In this document: one piece after another, positions 14,030-21,879 of the stretch
How the letters are laid out: every line of letters begins with the position of its first letter
How positions within the stretch are numbered: the first letter of the stretch is position 1
NCBI GenBank assembly: GCA_900315505.1
Contig: OMZG01000012.1
Coordinates: 1-62,632, forward strand
DNA length: 62,632 nt
Origin: an uncultured Lachnospiraceae bacterium
GTDB lineage: Bacteria > Bacillota > Clostridia > Lachnospirales > Lachnospiraceae
Reading direction: 5' to 3'
Notes under the pieces: model-generated
The model's input: only the letters and a program-made list of their open reading frames with translations
Told to the model about the DNA's origin: nothing
Database searches by the model: none
Position numbers and translations under genes: made by a program

Positions 14030-15607
14030 TTACTGCGCCTTGTAGAAACGTGCTCTGTCTATATATTCCATTGGAACCTTCATTGTCACAAGGTTCGTAC
14101 CATCGAAAGCCTTTGATGAGCGGACATTTGTGATCTCCACATCGCAGATCTTCTCACCGCTTCTTGAAAGTCCATAGCCCTTGTCGCCCTTCTGTGGGAG
14201 TGGAAGGAACTCATATGGAATCGTGATTTCGCCGTATCCCGGCTCTGTATCCTCAGCCACAAGGAAGATAGCCTGTCCTGAGCAGCTGGCTACGCACATT
14301 CCACAATTGATACATTCACTGCCCTCGACCGATATAGGAAGTGATGTGATGTTATCTCCAATTGAAATACAGCCCTTCTTGCATGCATCCTGGCATGGGT
14401 TACAAGGTATGTTCTGTGTACATTCGATGACCGGATGAACCTTGACCTGCTTCCTGAAGCCTGGGAATCTTGTGATCTCATCATCTGCAACAAAGCCATG
14501 TGTAAGGAGATTTTCTGATACATCAATTCCTTCGTCAGTCTTTTCAACCTTCTTGCCCCTGTTCTTCGGTGCAAACATACCCTGACGAAGAGACTCAAGT
14601 GACTTGTCAAGTTCCTTCTCTCTTGCCTCTCTTGTCTCATGATCTGTATATCCTAGATACTCTGCTATTGCTGCCCCGCTCATGCGGCCTTCGATCATTG
14701 CTGATGAAGCCTCTTCGATTCCTGCCACATCACCGGCTGCATAGATACCAGGAATTGAAGTAGCTCCTGTCTCATCACATTTAGGAACGAAACCACCAGT
14801 GGATGTATCCATCTCGATGCCATCCATCTTGAGTAGCTGTGCCATAGGCGAAAGGCCTACTGCCACGCAGACAGTATCGACATCGAAGTGCTTCTCTGTA
14901 CCAGGTATGAAGTTGAAATGACTATCAACCTGCTGAATGGTGACTCCGGTCACACAGTCAGTGCCTTCTACTTCCTTGATCGTATGTGAAAGATAGAATG
15001 GTACTCCCGTTCTTGCAACCTTTGCTGCGTGAACTCCGTAACCACCGATTCTTGGTGCTGCATCTGCAAGTGCTACGACCTCACATCCTGCCTGCATCAG
15101 CTGGAATGATACTACGAGCCCTACGTTTCCGGTTCCAAGCATCAGAATTCTGTTGCCAGGCTTGATATGATGCAGGTTCATCATTGTCTGGGCTGCACCT
15201 GCTCCAATGACTCCCGGAAGAGTCCAGCCACGGAAATTTACCATGTTCTCTGCGGCCCCTGTTGCTACAAGAACAGCATCACCCTTATAGTGCTTTACTT
15301 CGTCTCCCTGCTGTACAAGTACTTCCTTTTCAGGATAGAGACCAAGGACTGTAGCATTGAGTACTACCTCAACTCCTGCATCCTCTGCTTCCTTCAGAAG
15401 ATCCTGGCCGATTCGGAAGCCTCTTATTTTTGCCTTATGCTCCTTCGATCCAAAGAACTTATGGATCTGCTTGAAAAGCTGTCCGCCCGGGGCTGCATTT
15501 TCATCAAATACTGTTGCCTTTACTCCTGCTTTTGCTGCCTCAATAGCTGCTGAAAGTCCTGCAGGACCCGCACCAACTACGATCAGCTCTTTCTTTTCTA
15601 CTGACAT
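14030..15607 (-). CDS. FAD/NAD-binding dehydrogenase subunit with ferredoxin domain (HcnB/SoxA-like)
   Basis: 525 residues. An FAD Rossmann motif (VVGAGPAGLSAAIEAAKAG) opens the protein, a second dinucleotide site (LGTGNVGLVVSFQ) lies near residue 158, and the GIYAAGD flavin motif lies near 290. The C-terminal third adds a cysteine-rich two-cluster region, CTQNIPCNPCQDACKKGC near 400 and CINCGMCVASC near 435, absent from classic HcnB or OoxA. The extra 4Fe-4S centres suggest that electrons go to a ferredoxin or similar low-potential carrier instead of a quinone, fitting an anaerobe. It lies between the small 2Fe-2S subunit and the BFD-like subunit. Function in amino-acid oxidation is inferred from subunit make-up and from the permease and cyclodeaminase-like genes upstream. 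Confidence 0.75.
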   Translation of the reverse strand: MSVEKKELIVVGAGPAGLSAAIEAAKAGVKATVFDENAAPGGQLFKQIHKFFGSKEHKAKIRGFRIGQDLLKEAEDAGVEVVLNATVLGLYPEKEVLVQQGDEVKHYKGDAVLVATGAAENMVNFRGWTLPGVIGAGAAQTMMNLHHIKPGNRILMLGTGNVGLVVSFQLMQAGCEVVALADAAPRIGGYGVHAAKVARTGVPFYLSHTIKEVEGTDCVTGVTIQQVDSHFNFIPGTEKHFDVDTVCVAVGLSPMAQLLKMDGIEMDTSTGGFVPKCDETGATSIPGIYAAGDVAGIEEASSAMIEGRMSGAAIAEYLGYTDHETREAREKELDKSLESLRQGMFAPKNRGKKVEKTDEGIDVSENLLTHGFVADDEITRFPGFRKQVKVHPVIECTQNIPCNPCQDACKKGCISIGDNITSLPISVEGSECINCGMCVASCSGQAIFLVAEDTEPGYGEITIPYEFLPLPQKGDKGYGLSRSGEKICDVEITNVRSSKAFDGTNLVTMKVPMEYIDRARFYKAQ

Positions 15608-15618
15608 GAACAGCCTCC

Positions 15619-15939
15619 TTACTTCTCAATTTCCAACGGTTTTACGCCATCCTGTGTCTGTATCTTCATGCCCTCACGAAGAGGTGTGATACAGGTCCTT
15701 ACATTTGGCTGTCCGTCAACTACCATTACGCAGTCAGTACATCTGCCTATCGCACAGAAGACGCCTCTCGGCTCATGCCTCTTGGCCGTATATCTGTGTA
15801 TCATGATTCCATTTACCCTGAGGGCTGCCGCGATCGGCTCTCCCTCATATCCCTGAAGAGTCTTGCCATCATACGTGAAGTTGACGAGCTTTCCTTCAGG
15901 ACTTTCTCCTAAAACCGGATGATTCTTGATTCTGTCCAT
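15619..15939 (-). CDS. Small 2Fe-2S subunit (HcnA/SoxA N-terminal-like)
   Basis: 106 residues starting MDRIKNHP after TGGAGGAAA; a longer in-frame reading runs into the heptamer array and is rejected. It is a plant-type [2Fe-2S] fold: YDGKTLQGYEGEPIAAAL is the common opening of HcnA-like proteins, and the cluster ligands are in CAIGRCTDC near residue 60 and a final cysteine in NVRTC. It is the electron-transfer subunit of the heteromeric oxidase encoded downstream. It is separated from the permease gene by a 126-bp gap holding the first heptanucleotide inverted array. Confidence 0.75.
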   Translation of the reverse strand: MDRIKNHPVLGESPEGKLVNFTYDGKTLQGYEGEPIAAALRVNGIMIHRYTAKRHEPRGVFCAIGRCTDCVMVVDGQPNVRTCITPLREGMKIQTQDGVKPLEIEK

Positions 15940-15966
15940 GTCTTTTCCTCCATTTCTACTTACTGA

Positions 15967-16072
15967 GGGGTTAGGGATTAGGGGTAAGGGATTACTGCTT
16001 ATCAATTACCTAACACCTATCCCCTATCCCCTATATCCTATATCCTATATCCTAAATCCTATACCCTATTTC
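15967..16072. repeat. Heptanucleotide inverted array 1 (4 + 9 units)
   Basis: Four G-rich heptamers (GGGGTTA, GGGATTA, GGGGTAA, GGGATTA; 15967-15994), a 15-nt loop, then nine C-rich heptamers in register (consensus CTATATC/CTATCCC; 16010-16072). The arms are imperfectly complementary, so DNA or RNA can fold back. The last unit overlaps the permease stop codon. The left arm is also a four-tract G-quadruplex motif on the plus strand, the template strand of this operon. Confidence 0.9.
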
Positions 16073-17472
16073 CATATCCCTCTATATTTCCTAATACGGT
16101 AATACATCGGGTTTTCCATTGCTAATACTTTTTCCATCGGCACTGCCTTGAATAGTGGTATTCTCATCTTGTACTTAATCCAGAAGATCGAATACACGAA
16201 AAGGATTGCCGTTATTATGCCAGTTACTATAAGTATCTGGTTCCTTTCTACAGGGTCTGTAGAAATATTTGCTATCATGAAAATGATTCCTGCGATGCTG
16301 ATACACGGAAGCACCGGTCCGAAAGGAACCTTGAAGTTTCTCGGAGCCTTCGGCAGCTTGTGTCTGAACACCATCAGATCTATATTTGCCATTGCGTAGG
16401 ATGCCATCCAGAACACCGATCCTACCTGAATCAGAAATGAAATCCTGTCTGATGAATTCTGAGAGATCCATGCGCAGATCATGATACCTATGGAGATAAT
16501 CCAGCACCCGATGAACGGTACTTTATTCTTATTCATCTTGCCGAAGAACTGCGGCATCAGATTCGTATGGCTCATTCCTGCAAAAATTTCCGAGAGCCCC
16601 TGTACAGTAGAGTTCTGTGTACTTACTACTGCAAGTCCTGATACAATGCACATCCATATCTGTCCGACTCTGCCAAAGAGCGCTTCGCCATACAGCATAT
16701 GCGGTGCAGCTGAATTCATCAGATCGTCCCATTTAGTGTAGTTGTGAAATCCGAAGATCATTATGATCTGAACTACACAGATGATTCCGAGTCCCATGAA
16801 CATTCCGAGTGGTACGTTCCTTTTGGCGTTCTTTACATCCTTTGAAATAGGGATAGCATATTCGGCTCCGATGAAGAGCCAGAAGCCTATTGCCGTAAGA
16901 GATACGATTGAAAGCGGTGTCTGTGTTCCAACGACTGCCGGCTGACTCACTACCGTCCCGGTTCCGATCTTCAGTGCTCCGATGATTCCCATTACAAGCA
17001 TTGATCCAAGCATCAGGTAACTCACGAGATCCTGTATCTTTGCAAACATATCTACTCCGCGAAGATTTGCGATTAGAATGATAACCGATGCCAGCACTAC
17101 CCAGAAGTAGTTCGGTATAGGAAGCCCGAGTACCGTTCCCATTGCGTATGCAAAAATAGATGCCTCAACCCCGCATGAGAGGATATTCGATACCATGTAT
17201 CCGCCTACCATAAGAACTATAGTAGGTATCGGTCCGACACCAGCAAGTGTATACTGAGCGAGACCTCCAGTCACATTCGGCATTATCGCATTAAGCTCTG
17301 CAAGTGTTGCCATCGTGATCATATTGAACAGGCACGCTATGATCATCGCCGGGATAAACATCTCTCCTGCCTGCCCAGCGCCCTGCCCTAACTGGACCAG
17401 GGTGCTTGTCGCAATGACGAGACCTACGGAAACCGATATGACGTTCCTGAGCCCTAATTTCTTTTCTTCCAT
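16066..17472 (-). CDS. APC-family amino acid permease
   Basis: 468 residues with about twelve transmembrane helices and the APC start pattern: KLGLRNVISVSVGLVIATST with the substrate-binding helix-break glycine region, then GGLAQYTLAGVG near residue 70. It should import an amino acid or amine by proton or cation symport. It sits in a minus-strand operon between a PII protein and the oxidase subunits, so its substrate is probably what the oxidase consumes. The gap to the PII gene is 24 bp. The last codons run into heptamer array 1. A ribosome site AAGGAAAAG precedes the ATG. Confidence 0.8.
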   Translation of the reverse strand: MEEKKLGLRNVISVSVGLVIATSTLVQLGQGAGQAGEMFIPAMIIACLFNMITMATLAELNAIMPNVTGGLAQYTLAGVGPIPTIVLMVGGYMVSNILSCGVEASIFAYAMGTVLGLPIPNYFWVVLASVIILIANLRGVDMFAKIQDLVSYLMLGSMLVMGIIGALKIGTGTVVSQPAVVGTQTPLSIVSLTAIGFWLFIGAEYAIPISKDVKNAKRNVPLGMFMGLGIICVVQIIMIFGFHNYTKWDDLMNSAAPHMLYGEALFGRVGQIWMCIVSGLAVVSTQNSTVQGLSEIFAGMSHTNLMPQFFGKMNKNKVPFIGCWIISIGIMICAWISQNSSDRISFLIQVGSVFWMASYAMANIDLMVFRHKLPKAPRNFKVPFGPVLPCISIAGIIFMIANISTDPVERNQILIVTGIITAILFVYSIFWIKYKMRIPLFKAVPMEKVLAMENPMYYRIRKYRGIWK

Positions 17473-17496
17473 AGCTTTTCCTTACTAAGTTGACAG

Positions 17497-17844
17497 TTAT
17501 AAAGCATCCTTACCTTCATCTCCGGTTCTCACCCTGATCACGTTATCGAGGCTGTAAACGAAGATTTTTCCATCACCGATATGACCGGTATATAGTGTCT
17601 TCAGCAGTTCGTCGGTAATCCTTTTTACTCTGTCGGTCTCTACTACTACCGAAACCTCAATCTTTGGGAGAAGCTCCATCTCATAGTTCTCATCTACCTC
17701 ATACTCCCTGGTGCCCTTCTCTACTCCGCATCCAAGGACCTGGGTGAAGGTCATGCCTCCTACCTTGAGCTCCGAAAGCTCCTTCTTTATAGCTGCGAAT
17801 TTTGACATATCACAGATAACTTCGATCTTACTTAATGCTGCCAT
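17497..17844 (-). CDS. PII-family nitrogen regulatory protein
   Basis: 115 residues, typical for PII (GlnB/GlnK). The conserved C-terminal signature TGHIGDGKIFVYSLDNVIRV near residue 85 is intact, as is the LLPKIEVSVVVE strand after the T-loop. The T-loop (residues 38-58) reads differently from GlnK: the uridylylated tyrosine context is replaced by GTREYEVDENYEMELLPK. PII trimers read ATP/ADP and 2-oxoglutarate and gate transporters or enzymes. The gene lies 24 bp upstream of an APC permease, not an ammonium channel, so the trimer may control amino acid uptake or the oxidase. GGAGGA precedes the start. Confidence 0.85.
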   Translation of the reverse strand: MAALSKIEVICDMSKFAAIKKELSELKVGGMTFTQVLGCGVEKGTREYEVDENYEMELLPKIEVSVVVETDRVKRITDELLKTLYTGHIGDGKIFVYSLDNVIRVRTGDEGKDAL

Positions 17845-17873
17845 AGTGTTGTCCTCCTTATTATTGCTTGTAT

Positions 17874-18044
17874 AGTTATGAGTTATGAGTTTTGAGTTAT
17901 GAGGCTTTGTTGGTATAAAATATGCGTATATTTCATTAGCATATTTATACTAATAAAATACACGCACTTCATTGTACCTGATAACTCTTAACTTATAACT
18001 CTAAACTTTTAACTCGTAACCCGTAACTCACGACTCTCAACTCA
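17874..18044. repeat. Heptanucleotide inverted array 2 (4 + 9 units)
   Basis: Four heptamers (AGTTATG three times, AGTTTTG once; 17874-17901), an 80-nt centre, then nine heptamers of the form TAACTCN in one register (17982-18044). The centre has its own hairpin, GTATAAAATATGC (17913-17925) with GCATATTTATAC (17939-17950). Unit length, unit counts and orientation match array 1, although the unit sequence differs. Confidence 0.9.
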
Positions 18045-18050
18045 CGCGAA

Positions 18051-19193
18051 TCATGCCATCTCCGGCTTATCCCAGAGATTAAGCTTCACTCCGATGCCTT
18101 CCTTCAATGCTCTTCTATATACCGAGCATCCCCAGGCGACATCCTCTACCGGCATTCCGCCGACTGAATATACGATCACTTCATCATCTGACTTTCTGCC
18201 AGGTGCCTTACCTTCGATGATATCAGTAATCTCAGTGATATCTGAGAGGCTGTTCTTTCCCTCGTGAACCAGATCTGTGAACTTGCATCCTATGATTCCC
18301 ATCTTAGGATAGGTAGGATACGGATATTCATTAGCCCAGGCCTCGTACAGCTTGTAGTTGTCAACCACGAATCTGCATTTGCTGAGGTAATCATCATCAA
18401 ATCTTGCTGCCGATGGCATTGAGATGAATGCTCCCGGCTTTACCCAGTTACCGCTGATATACGGATATGTATTTACTACATCCGGATCATCGGATGTCTG
18501 CGCCGTGGTTGTAAAAGCTATGACGTCTGCGCCTCTGATCGCTTCTTCATCGGTATCGCATACATTTATCTCGTCGAACTGAGGATATTCCTTCTTTACG
18601 AACTCGATAAAGGAATCGATTGACTTGCGTCCTCTTCCTTTGATATTTACCCTGTGGAGCTTCGGGCAGGTCACTGCAAAAGCTGCAAGTGAGGTCTTTC
18701 CCATGACTCCCGGTCCGATGATCGCTGCTGTCTCGGAATCCTTTCTTGCCAGATATCTCGCTCCGACTCCCGGAATTCCTCCGGTCCTGTATGCGGAAAG
18801 GAGGTTTGCCGACATGAATGCGAGCGGTGCTCCTGTGTCCTTGTCATTAAGGACCATCATCAGTATTGATCTCGGAAGTCCCTTTTCCTTATTCTCTACA
18901 TTTGACCCGTACCACTTGACGCCTGCCATCTGGTACTTGCCGCCGAGGTATGCCGGCATCGCCATGAACCTGCGATCCTGTGTGTTCTTCGGCATTCCCG
19001 GAAACTTCGGATCATCCGGGAAGGTAACCATACAGCCATGGGAATTGTGATTCTCACCACCCATCATGTAGTCGCCTGCCTTCAGAAGCTTCAGCATGTC
19101 CTCCATCGAATCGATACATGCTGACATGTCCTTGACTCCGGCCTTCACCATATCCGGCTCACTCAGGTAAAGAAAATCAATCTTTGTATCCAT
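18051..19193 (-). CDS. Ornithine cyclodeaminase/mu-crystallin-like protein (TynB-like)
   Basis: 380 residues of the ornithine cyclodeaminase/mu-crystallin family. The substrate arginine-lysine region KWYGSNVENK lies near residue 95, the NAD site IIGPGVMGKTSLAAFAV near 170, and a second conserved block, GAFISMPSAARFDDDYL, near 260. The form is close to proteins annotated as tyramine oxidase subunit B in Clostridia. Family members reduce cyclic imines or deaminate ornithine to proline with NAD. It is the first gene of a seven-gene minus-strand operon with PII, an APC permease and a four-part oxidase. The cluster thus probably oxidises an amine or imino acid, with this protein handling the imine. 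The precise substrate is unknown. AAGGAGG precedes the ATG. Confidence 0.7.
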   Translation of the reverse strand: MDTKIDFLYLSEPDMVKAGVKDMSACIDSMEDMLKLLKAGDYMMGGENHNSHGCMVTFPDDPKFPGMPKNTQDRRFMAMPAYLGGKYQMAGVKWYGSNVENKEKGLPRSILMMVLNDKDTGAPLAFMSANLLSAYRTGGIPGVGARYLARKDSETAAIIGPGVMGKTSLAAFAVTCPKLHRVNIKGRGRKSIDSFIEFVKKEYPQFDEINVCDTDEEAIRGADVIAFTTTAQTSDDPDVVNTYPYISGNWVKPGAFISMPSAARFDDDYLSKCRFVVDNYKLYEAWANEYPYPTYPKMGIIGCKFTDLVHEGKNSLSDITEITDIIEGKAPGRKSDDEVIVYSVGGMPVEDVAWGCSVYRRALKEGIGVKLNLWDKPEMA

Positions 19194-19254
19194 GTTGCCT
19201 CCTTGCTATTGTTGTCTATATCAGCTTTTCTGTTCCTTCTTATAAAAATAGGAA

Positions 19255-19286
19255 CAAAAAACACCGGTCCATTTCTGGTACCGGCG
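19255..19286 (-). terminator. Terminator or leader attenuator upstream of the cyclodeaminase-like gene
   Basis: On the minus strand CGCCGGTACC pairs with GGACCGGTG (one bulge) and is followed by a run of T. It lies 60 nt before the ATG and after a likely promoter, so it is either the terminator of the AAA ATPase operon or an attenuator in the leader of the amino-acid operon. A second small hairpin (GTTCCT/AGGAAC, 19232-19255) follows. Confidence 0.65.
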
Positions 19287-19330
19287 CCTTTGCCTTTGCT
19301 TTTGCTGTTGTCTGCATTCTAAACCCTTGT

Positions 19331-19336
19331 ATTATA
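19331..19336 (-). promoter_or_regulatory. Likely extended -10 box of the amino-acid operon
   Basis: TATAAT on the minus strand, preceded by TGG as an extended -10. No good -35 is present. It lies between the AAA ATPase stop and the attenuator hairpin. Confidence 0.4.
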
Positions 19337-19366
19337 CCAGGGTCAAGCTGTTGGATTGTATTTATT

Positions 19367-20899
19367 TCAATACTCAGTCAGAATTTTCTCAACATCCCCT
19401 GCATCATACGTGACACTGCTCTTATGCTCTGTTTCTATGATATACAGGGCATGTGCTGCAAGATGCTCTGCAGCCTGCTCGAGGTCACGAACACCCGGCT
19501 GATCCCTATAGATTTCTACTATCTTCTTTGCTCCATCATCTGTGATAACGCACTCCTCAGGACGGATCTGCATCCTCTTCAGCACCTTTGGCAGTGAAAA
19601 ACGCTCGAAGATCATCTTCTTCTCATCTGCCGTGTAGTCATCTATGTCTATCACCGCAAATCTAGTCATCAGTGGGTCTGAGATCCTGGACTTATCATTT
19701 GCTGTAGCTATAGGATACACTCCATTTGTAGGTATGGTGCACTCCACATAGTTGTCTGTAAATCCAAGATTATCTAATAATGTAAGAAGTGCATCTGCCG
19801 GGCTCATGCCGCTCTTTCCTGCCTCTGCCTTATCCAGCTCATTTATAATGAAGACAAGGTTCGATGAGCCTGCCTCTGAAAAGGCTTCCATTATCTTCCC
19901 TGGCTTGGCGTTCGAATAAACACGAGGGCTTCCAGTCAAGGCCTCTGCATCATTTATCGTGCTCATATCAAGGGCTGTCCACGGGAGCTTCAGTATCTTT
20001 GCAACCGCATAGGCTATCTGCGACTTTCCTACTCCTGCAGGACCACAGAGAAGCAGCCCGTATGCAGGCAATGTATGTGTACGATTGATCTGGATAATAG
20101 TCTCTATGATTCTCTGCTTCACCCTGTCCATTCCATAAAGACTCTCATCGAGCACCCTTCTGGCTTCTACCGGATCGATCGCAGGAAAATATGCATCCTG
20201 CCAGTGGATATTAAGCATCATGGCGAGTGCACGCATGGCATGACGCCTCTCGTCAGGACTGATGCTCTGAGACCTTGCCATCATCAGATTCCTCTTGGCC
20301 CAGACTGCTATATTATCAGGCAGTACAGACGATGCAACCTTAAGGAAATTCTCCATTCCTGTCACATCAGTCATTCTTAAGTCTTCTGCTACCGACTTCT
20401 CTTCTATTGCCTCATCCTCCTGCTTCTCACCCTTCGGTGGCTTCGAAGCAAGCAGCCTCTGTATCACATTCTGTAGAAATCCATCCTCTGAAGTGAGTCT
20501 TCTGAGTCCTGCAGAATCGACAGCGCGTATCTTATACACGTTGTAATATCCGTCAACTATATGCCCGGACAGCCTTACATCCTCATGATTATCCGCTAAA
20601 TACGTTATCAATTTAATGAAACGTGTATCAACTGCATGGATAGCTGCAAAAAGCTGATCAGATGACCTGCCATATTCGAAGCTCATCCTCTCATCGTATC
20701 TATAGAACCTTCCGCTTACATGATGAACCAGAGTTCCTGATTTATCTTCTATTATTAAAATAGGGTGATTCTCATCTGCAACATTAGAAACCTGTTCATA
20801 TAATCCGTATGAAAAGGCCTCCTTGCCTGTCACACCCTGCGGCTTTTTTTCTTCCTTTTCCTCGCTGGTGTCACTGAAGTCGAATGTTTTTGATGCCAT
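19367..20899 (-). CDS. Lon-like AAA ATPase without protease domain
   Basis: 510 residues. The N-terminal 250 residues match nothing I recognise. A Lon-type AAA module follows: LDESLYGMDRVKQRIIETI near residue 255 resembles the segment before the Lon ATPase, the Walker A is GPAGVGKS near 288, Walker B is LVFIINELDKAE near 350, and the sensor region is PIATANDKSRISDPLMTRF near 400. The lid ends in DQPGVRDLEQAAEHLAAHA, close to the Lon sequence, but the Ser-Lys protease domain is absent and the protein stops there. It may remodel or unfold a partner. It forms an operon with the TPR-like gene 38 bp upstream, and AAGGAG marks the start. Substrate and partner are unknown. Confidence 0.7.
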   Translation of the reverse strand: MASKTFDFSDTSEEKEEKKPQGVTGKEAFSYGLYEQVSNVADENHPILIIEDKSGTLVHHVSGRFYRYDERMSFEYGRSSDQLFAAIHAVDTRFIKLITYLADNHEDVRLSGHIVDGYYNVYKIRAVDSAGLRRLTSEDGFLQNVIQRLLASKPPKGEKQEDEAIEEKSVAEDLRMTDVTGMENFLKVASSVLPDNIAVWAKRNLMMARSQSISPDERRHAMRALAMMLNIHWQDAYFPAIDPVEARRVLDESLYGMDRVKQRIIETIIQINRTHTLPAYGLLLCGPAGVGKSQIAYAVAKILKLPWTALDMSTINDAEALTGSPRVYSNAKPGKIMEAFSEAGSSNLVFIINELDKAEAGKSGMSPADALLTLLDNLGFTDNYVECTIPTNGVYPIATANDKSRISDPLMTRFAVIDIDDYTADEKKMIFERFSLPKVLKRMQIRPEECVITDDGAKKIVEIYRDQPGVRDLEQAAEHLAAHALYIIETEHKSSVTYDAGDVEKILTEY

Positions 20900-20937
20900 A
20901 TTATGCTCCTTTGTGTTCTGATGATCTAAGAGACTAT

Positions 20938-21858
20938 TCAGTCATTGTTCTGCTCATTTATTTTCCTGCTTATCTCATCCAGCTTATCCTTCAGCTGTGG
21001 ATCCCGAGTCAGATCGTAAGTAATAGAGATAAAGTAATATGCCATCTGGTAGTTCTTCTTTTCAAGGAAATACATACCATTGCCGCCTGCCATCTGTATC
21101 ACAGCTCTGTCGGGTCCGAATGGAATATCATCAGCCTCGCAGATCTGTCTGATTTCATCTGATGTGATCTGCTTATGTTCTATTCCCGTATCCTTCATAA
21201 TAGCCTGCATTTCTCTCTTTGCATTTTCATTTTCTTCATAACCATTTGAAAAAGCAAGCATTGCAAGCGCCTTATCTGCATCCCTCCTGGTCTCATAATA
21301 ATATGCGGCATTTCTATAAGCATGTGCCAGCTGCTGTGATGAATATATATGAGGAAATATTCTCTTTGTCAGCTCGAAGAACTGATCTGCCGATCCCATT
21401 CTCTTGACAGCTTCTGCATATTCGAATGCAATTTCCGGATTTGTCGGATTCCATTCCATAGCCTCACCCAGCTGTTCGAGTGCCCGGCCATAATCCTTCA
21501 TCTCCATTGCTATGCTTCCGCTTAGCACATACAGATTTGATACAGGGAAATCAATAAGCCTCAGCTCCTTATCAGTCTCATCATTTTCATCCGGCTCATT
21601 TTCACCAGCCTCTTTTCTTTCTTCATCCTTCTCAGCTTTTATCGTGCTTCGTTCTGCCCTGTATATCCCCTCTTCTATCGGAGACTTGAAATCCACATAT
21701 TCATATTCGTCATCCTCCATAGTGAGCTCTTCGTCAGTAAGGGAATCAATCAGAGAATCTATGCTCTCCTGGGCCTCTTTATTCCTGCCATCGCCGAAGA
21801 ACTCTCTTGCCTTTTTCAGGCCCTCGACTACTTCTTTTTTTCTTTCTTCAGTCATCAT
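20938..21858 (-). CDS. TPR-like repeat protein
   Basis: 306 residues, very acidic and without signal peptide or membrane segment. Residues 1-100 are charged helices with an acidic run (EDDEYEYVDF, later GENEPDENDETDKE). From about 110 helical pairs with TPR spacing appear: LYVLSGSIAMEMKDYGRALEQL, then NPTNPEIAFEYAEAVKRMG, then ARKNA-type repeats including AYRNAAYYYETRRDADKAL. Such proteins are scaffolds. It is co-directional with and 38 bp upstream of the Lon-like ATPase gene, so it may be its adaptor or substrate-binding partner. It borders the AT-rich partition region, reading away from it. Confidence 0.6.
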   Translation of the reverse strand: MMTEERKKEVVEGLKKAREFFGDGRNKEAQESIDSLIDSLTDEELTMEDDEYEYVDFKSPIEEGIYRAERSTIKAEKDEERKEAGENEPDENDETDKELRLIDFPVSNLYVLSGSIAMEMKDYGRALEQLGEAMEWNPTNPEIAFEYAEAVKRMGSADQFFELTKRIFPHIYSSQQLAHAYRNAAYYYETRRDADKALAMLAFSNGYEENENAKREMQAIMKDTGIEHKQITSDEIRQICEADDIPFGPDRAVIQMAGGNGMYFLEKKNYQMAYYFISITYDLTRDPQLKDKLDEISRKINEQNND

Positions 21859-21879
21859 AAATGCTGTATTTCCGCCTTA

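Noticed and set aside
15967-18044. CRISPR-like or IS ends for the heptamer arrays
   Set aside because: Units are contiguous 7-mers with no spacers, and no transposase or target duplication is visible.
19255-19290. T-box leader before the cyclodeaminase-like gene
   Set aside because: TGGACC resembles the T-box core, but the conserved flanks and the long specifier stem are absent, and the short leader cannot hold them. A plain terminator hairpin explains it.
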